Below, one piece after another: positions 6,809 through 9,767 of a stretch of DNA of 9,767 nt (the stretch's first letter is position 1; every line of letters starts with the position of its first letter). The notes below the pieces were generated by a model that was given only the letters and a program-made list of their open reading frames with translations, did not search any database and was not told the origin of the DNA. The DNA is from Treponema sp. UBA3649. GTDB lineage: Bacteria; Spirochaetota; Spirochaetia; Treponematales; Treponemataceae. The position numbers were made by a program, and so were the translations under genes. The DNA lies in the NCBI GenBank assembly GCA_002373325.1, contig DFKI01000188.1:1-9767 (forward strand), read 5' to 3'.

Positions 6809-7563
6809 GAGTGCTTGAGGTAAAAAATCTTTCCGCATACTATGGAAAAAAATGTGTCTTTGAAAATATCTCTTTCAATTTGGAGCCGGGAAGTTTTACG
6901 GCGCTCTGTGGAAAAAATGGCTCAGGGAAAAGCACGCTTTTGACTTTGATTTCGGGAATCGTTCCGGGCGGACTTTCTTTTGAGGGCGATGTTTTGTTTG
7001 ACGGTGAAAGTGTTTTTAAAATGAAGAGAAAAGACGCGGCGAAAAAAATCTCACTTCTTTTGCAGGAGGAAAATCCTGTGTGGAACATGAGCGTGAGTCA
7101 GTTCGTGGAGACAGGGCTTTATCCGTTCGGGGAAATGACGAAAACGCAGCGTGACAAAATCATCGACGAGGCCCTGAGCAAAATCGGGATTGCGGATTTT
7201 TCTGACAAAAAGATTTTCAATATTTCAGGCGGGGAATTCCAAAAGTGCAGGCTGGCACGGAGCTTTGTGCAGGGAAGTCCTCTGATGCTTTTTGACGAGC
7301 CTTCCGACAAACTCGATTACTCATTCCAGCAGTCGTTTTTGCGTTCAACAAGGGAGCTGGACAAAACGATTCTTTTTTCAATCCACGACATCAACACGGC
7401 CTCAATTTTTACGGAGGATTTTCTTTTGCTTTGCGGCGGAAAAATCATCAGGGGAAAGCGGGATGAAATTTTCAAAGAGGAAATTCTCTCAAAGACTTTC
7501 GGTGCCCGCGTGAGGATTTTCAATCATCCGGTTTTAAATGTTCCGCAAGTTGTGTTTTTGTAA
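6805..7563 (+). CDS. btuD: cobalamin-type ABC transporter ATP-binding protein
   Basis: 252 aa nucleotide-binding subunit that powers the BtuC channel from the cytoplasmic face. Motifs in order: Walker A GKNGSGKST (36-44), Q-loop Q87, ABC signature ISGGE (140-144), Walker B LMLFDE (160-165), a D-loop SDKLD where many homologues have a Thr-containing version (DEPT), and switch histidine H194 in FSIHD. All catalytic elements are present. The ATG overlaps the btuC stop codon as ATGA, with AGGGAG upstream as ribosome binding site. It is the last gene of the operon and converges on the regulator gene, with 17 bp between stop codons and no convincing terminator hairpin. The transported substrate is inferred, as for the other two subunits. 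Confidence 0.85.
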   Translation: MRVLEVKNLSAYYGKKCVFENISFNLEPGSFTALCGKNGSGKSTLLTLISGIVPGGLSFEGDVLFDGESVFKMKRKDAAKKISLLLQEENPVWNMSVSQFVETGLYPFGEMTKTQRDKIIDEALSKIGIADFSDKKIFNISGGEFQKCRLARSFVQGSPLMLFDEPSDKLDYSFQQSFLRSTRELDKTILFSIHDINTASIFTEDFLLLCGGKIIRGKRDEIFKEEILSKTFGARVRIFNHPVLNVPQVVFL

Positions 7564-7580
7564 ATGTGAATCTCCAAAAA

Positions 7581-8003
7581 TCACTTCTTCAGTTTGCTGA
7601 CCATATTTGCAAGTGTCAGAAAATTTTCTGATTTTATCAAGGCAAGTCCCTGACCCTCATCACCAAGGACAACAAGCTGGTCCCCGGTGGAAATGTCGAA
7701 AATCTTTCTTGCTTTTGCCGGTATGACAATCTGACCTTTATCTCCAACGGTGACAAGCCCAAAGAGATGCTTTCCCTTCGGTGGAAGACCAAGCCCCAAA
7801 TTTTTCTCAGGCTCATAGTTTGCAAGATCATCAAGAGAGACACCGAAAATTTCGGCAAGCTGCTTGCATTTATCAAGGTCGGGAACACTTTCGCCGGATT
7901 CCCATTTGGCAACGGACTGTCTTGTAACGCCAAGTTTTTCCGCAACATCTTCCTGAGTCAACTGTAAGACTTTACGCATTTGGGCCAGATTGTCCTTGAA
8001 CAT
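7581..8003 (-). CDS. XRE-family regulator with C-terminal AbrB/SpoVT-type domain
   Basis: 140 aa with two different DNA-binding modules. Residues about 5-60 form an XRE/Cro helix-turn-helix (TQEDVAEKLGVTRQSVAKWESG, key positions T16, Q30, W34). Residues about 83-127 form an AbrB/MazE/SpoVT swapped-hairpin domain (GLVTVGDKGQIVIP, then KARKIFDISTGDQL). It is probably a dimeric transcription factor. Its target cannot be read from the protein. The ATG follows the acyltransferase stop codon with no gap (TAAATG), and its ribosome site GGAGG (8013-8009) lies inside the last codons of that gene, so the two are co-transcribed and probably coupled. Autoregulation through the palindrome at the operon promoter is a guess. 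Confidence 0.82.
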   Translation of the reverse strand: MFKDNLAQMRKVLQLTQEDVAEKLGVTRQSVAKWESGESVPDLDKCKQLAEIFGVSLDDLANYEPEKNLGLGLPPKGKHLFGLVTVGDKGQIVIPAKARKIFDISTGDQLVVLGDEGQGLALIKSENFLTLANMVSKLKK

Positions 8004-9107
8004 TTACGCCTCCACTTTAGCCTCAATATTTTTTTTCTTTTTGATTCCAAGCACCGCCCATCTGAAAAATGGAATCCTTGAGATGAGCGCATATAAACCA
8101 TAACCGAAAACAAAGCCTGCGACAAGACTCAAAATGTAGCTTGCGGGAGCGGGGACGAGTTTGGGTTTGGCAATCAACAAGGCTACGGTAGATATTCCAA
8201 GATAATGGAAGACGTAAAGTCCAAAACTGTGGCGGCTCATCCATTCGGTAAATGCATTTGAAAAATCTCCGAAGCGGGCAAATCCACCCAGCATGGCAAG
8301 GGAGCCGAAATAGGCGCACAATGAATACAGCCAGCCCCTGTTGATTGGTTTGTCGGCAAAGTTCTGACCGAAATACAAAAGCGCAAAAGTCACGCACAAT
8401 GCAAGGGCAATGACAATCAGAGGCAGGGAAAGTTTTTTGATTTTTTCCATCACAGAATCATGGGAGAAAACGAAGTAGCCCAAAACAAAAAAGACAAAGT
8501 AAAAGGCAATCCTGTAGACAGAAACTATGGGAGTGTTAAGAATCTGCGCCGCACCCCAGATTGGAAAGTAAAACAGGGCAAGCAGCCAGAGGGGAGTTTT
8601 TGCGCCGAGCGACAGGAGTTTTCCTTTTTCGATTGTTCTTATCAACACCAGAAGCAGACTGTATATCCACAAAAGATGCATGTACCAGAGAACGCCGCTT
8701 CCAGAGGCAACCATAATCATGAAAATTACCGGAGAAGGAACCCCGGCTGCCTTAAGTCCCTCAATGCCTCCGCCAAGGGACATGCTCACATATCCCTGGA
8801 TGAACTGGAAAAACAAGAGGCCTATAGTTGACGGAACCAAAAGTTTCAGCGTCCTTGATTTTATGAATTCTTTGTTCGAATGCTTTTCCAGATAAAGTCT
8901 TGAGCTGATTCCAGAGACGATGAAAAGAAGGGGCATAATCCAGGGATAAACCAGATACTGAAATGCGTCGTAGTACTGAACGTTCAGATTGGTAATTTTA
9001 CCCAAACCGCCGATCACGCCCTCCGCATTGTACATGTAAAAGACGTGATAGATTAAAACGATTACGACGGTTGTCCAGCGGATGTTGTCCAAATAGTGCT
9101 TTCTCAT
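8004..9107 (-). CDS. acyltransferase-3 family integral membrane protein
   Basis: 367 aa from ATG 9107. A polytopic membrane protein with about ten hydrophobic spans. The N-terminus RKHYLDNIRWTTVVIVLIYH (2-21) has the family's D-x-x-R pair and helix-1 histidine (D7, R10, H21). MPLLFIVSGISSRLYLEK matches the second conserved segment. The protein ends in a Lys-rich cytoplasmic tail (GIKKKKNIEAKVEA). Relatives O-acylate cell-surface polysaccharides, lipids or small molecules using cytoplasmic acyl-CoA. The acceptor here is unknown. ATG 9107 is preceded by a good ribosome site AAAGGTGG (9122-9115) at 7 nt. A longer reading from TTG 9173 lacks such a site and would start inside the promoter. There are no polysaccharide genes beside it, only the regulator gene downstream. 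Confidence 0.83.
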   Translation of the reverse strand: MRKHYLDNIRWTTVVIVLIYHVFYMYNAEGVIGGLGKITNLNVQYYDAFQYLVYPWIMPLLFIVSGISSRLYLEKHSNKEFIKSRTLKLLVPSTIGLLFFQFIQGYVSMSLGGGIEGLKAAGVPSPVIFMIMVASGSGVLWYMHLLWIYSLLLVLIRTIEKGKLLSLGAKTPLWLLALFYFPIWGAAQILNTPIVSVYRIAFYFVFFVLGYFVFSHDSVMEKIKKLSLPLIVIALALCVTFALLYFGQNFADKPINRGWLYSLCAYFGSLAMLGGFARFGDFSNAFTEWMSRHSFGLYVFHYLGISTVALLIAKPKLVPAPASYILSLVAGFVFGYGLYALISRIPFFRWAVLGIKKKKNIEAKVEA

Positions 9108-9140
9108 ACATTTACCACCTTTGCAATTAATCTTAACAAA

Positions 9141-9169
9141 ATTGTAAGGCAGAATAAAGTGGAAGTCCA
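9141..9169 (-). promoter_or_regulatory. promoter of the acyltransferase-regulator operon, with overlapping palindrome
   Basis: Minus strand: TGGACT (9169-9164, 4 of 6) as -35, a 17-bp spacer, TACAAT (9146-9141, 5 of 6) as -10. The start would be near 9134, giving a leader of about 27 nt that contains the ribosome site. The near-perfect 12-bp palindrome GTGGAAGTCCAC (9159-9170; only the central two bases break symmetry) covers the -35 box and is a possible operator. Confidence 0.45.
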
Positions 9170-9178
9170 CCAAGAAAA

Positions 9179-9207
9179 ATTAACATTTCAGGAGGTTTTA
9201 TGTTAAT
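9179..9207. repeat. inverted repeat ATTAACAT / ATGTTAAT with a Shine-Dalgarno in the loop
   Basis: Perfect 8-bp arms at 9179-9186 and 9200-9207 enclose 13 bases that contain AGGAGG (9190-9195) on the + strand. In RNA the ribosome site would sit in the loop and the following ATG (9200) in the stem. It may also be a protein-binding dyad upstream of the acyltransferase promoter. Confidence 0.45.
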
Positions 9208-9241
9208 GTCAGTTGCTTTTGTTAGCGACAGGCGATTTTGA
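9200..9241 (+). other. 13-codon open frame with strong ribosome binding site
   Basis: AGGAGG (9190-9195), 4 nt, ATG (9200), then 13 codons (MLMSVAFVSDRRF) and TGA at 9239-9241. Strength and spacing of the site are those of a translated start. The frame runs into the 24-bp repeats and no gene follows on this strand. It could be a leader peptide, or the first codons of a gene whose remainder was lost when mobile-element sequence joined here. Confidence 0.25.
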
Positions 9242-9295
9242 CCATTCCGTGACAGGCGAAAAAAGCCAAAAAGTGACAAGAGAAAATGAACAAAA
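9224..9295. repeat. three imperfect 24-bp tandem repeats, IS21-like terminal repeats
   Basis: GACAGGCGA at 9227 and 9251 and GACAAGAGA at 9275 are spaced exactly 24 bp. The flanking bases also agree: A/T-rich tracts follow each copy, and the last two copies begin GTGACA and end in CAAAAA or similar. IS21-family elements carry multiple short repeats of this size at their ends, with TGTCA/TGACA outermost. Read that way, TGACA at 9274-9278 would be an outer end. No transposase gene is present, so this would be a solo remnant. Iterons or operator repeats are alternatives. Confidence 0.45.
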
Positions 9296-9298
9296 ATC

Positions 9299-9767
9299 TC
9301 ATCTTACACCCGCGCTGTAGTGCTTAGGCAGTACAAGGGCATTGAACACCGCTTCTCGCACGGCATCTTTAGGGAAAGGATAATGTTCAATTCGGGTAAT
9401 GTTGTCATAAGAGATTTCTGCAGTCAGATATTTTATATAAAGCAAGTCTATTACCCTGTCTGCCTGAATCATAAGAGAACCATGAACTTCATCCTGATAG
9501 CGCAAATCTGCGTCAGTCTCAAAAAAGCCGATTTATACGAAAGAACCTGTTATCCATTTTTCAGAATTACAATGAAACAACAAAACAGTGCTCTCTTTAG
9601 CATATTTCCATCAAGCAGATTTAGTTTATCAAGGTCTTCAACACTCACATTTTCAAGCGGAACAGAATCCCAATTTTTTCCTGTCTTATGCAAAAGAAAA
9701 TTAGTAAGCGCCGAACCTTGCAAAAGTTGCTTTGTGCTTCCTGTTCTATAATGATACTCACCCTTGT
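9299..9767 (-). pseudogene. decayed AlbA_2 / Schlafen-type ATP-binding protein gene, partial
   Basis: Read leftward from the window end, the first frame (from 9765) gives KGEYHYRTGSTKQLLQGSAL, then NWDSVPLENVSVEDLDKLNLL. This is characteristic of the AlbA_2-domain putative DNA-binding/ATP-binding family. A frameshift near the codons for LLDGNMLKRA puts this frame into a stop at 9552-9550. Homology continues in another frame (LLFHCNSEKWITGSFV, a TAA at 9535-9533 where Lys is expected, then IGFFETDADLRYQDEVHGS) to YPFPKDAVREAVFNALV. LPKHYSAGV then carries an extra codon relative to the usual NALVHKxYS. The protein stops at 9299, just where the family continues as VPIQI-like strands. Frameshift, stop, small insertion and 3' truncation together mark it as dead. 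The 5' part lies outside the window. Confidence 0.8.

Noticed and set aside
7564..7625. Possible bidirectional terminator between btuD and the XRE regulator
   Set aside because: Only 4-bp stems (GTGA/TCAC, TCAG/CTGA) are visible, without a proper T-tract directly after them.
9108..9173. TTG start at 9173 for the acyltransferase
   Set aside because: The extra 22 residues lie across the promoter and leader. ATG 9107 has a good ribosome site, and its N-terminus matches the family start (LDNIRW).
9320..9751. 143-residue + strand frame at the right end
   Set aside because: It is antisense to the AlbA_2-type pseudogene, whose conserved residues are read on the minus strand. It has no ribosome site and no recognisable domain.
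1..9767. tRNA, rRNA or CRISPR sequences
   Set aside because: No cloverleaf-like segment and no regularly spaced dyad repeats with unique spacers were seen. The 24-bp repeats at 9224-9295 are contiguous and have no spacers.

Overview
The window looks like a chromosomal segment of a moderate-GC bacterium with A/T-rich starts. I lean towards a spirochaete of the Treponema type, from the overall base and codon texture and the Leu-Ile-Ser-Cys lipobox of the binding protein. This is an impression, not proof. The core of the window (about 0.8-7.6 kb) is built around cobalamin. One operon carries B12-dependent methionine synthesis, and a divergent operon carries a three-gene binding-protein ABC importer of the BtuFCD class.

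Layout: (1) 1-111 is an edge fragment. (2) 112-801 (+) is an AlkD-type DNA glycosylase gene. (3) 817-4873 (-) is metF, then a stand-alone methionine synthase reactivation protein, then metH without its own reactivation domain. (4) 4874-4937 is a 64-bp divergent control region. (5) 4938-7563 (+) is btuF-btuC-btuD, with 4-bp stop/start overlaps. (6) 7581-9107 (-) is a membrane acyltransferase gene followed by a gene for an XRE-AbrB two-headed DNA-binding protein, joined stop-to-start. (7) 9108-9298 is an intergenic stretch with 24-bp tandem repeats that resemble an insertion-sequence end. (8) 9299-9767 (-) is a decayed fragment of an AlbA_2-type ATP-binding protein gene, running off the window.

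How it works together: MetF makes 5-methyl-tetrahydrofolate. MetH passes the methyl group through cobalamin to homocysteine. The separate activation protein presumably re-methylates oxidised cobalamin with AdoMet. BtuFCD would supply the cofactor. Placing the importer back-to-back with the consumer suggests co-regulation.

The most striking feature is the control region at 4874-4937. The palindromic hexamer TTGCAA (4903-4908) is placed to act as the -35 box of both divergent promoters. Each has a 17-bp spacer, a good -10 box, and exactly 6 nt between the -10 box and the ATG. The two halves are symmetric to the base. Both operons, and also the alkD-like gene, should therefore give leaderless mRNAs, which leaves no room for a cobalamin or SAM riboswitch. 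The right end (beyond about 7.6 kb) is accessory in character: a regulator/acyltransferase pair, IS-like repeats and a pseudogene.
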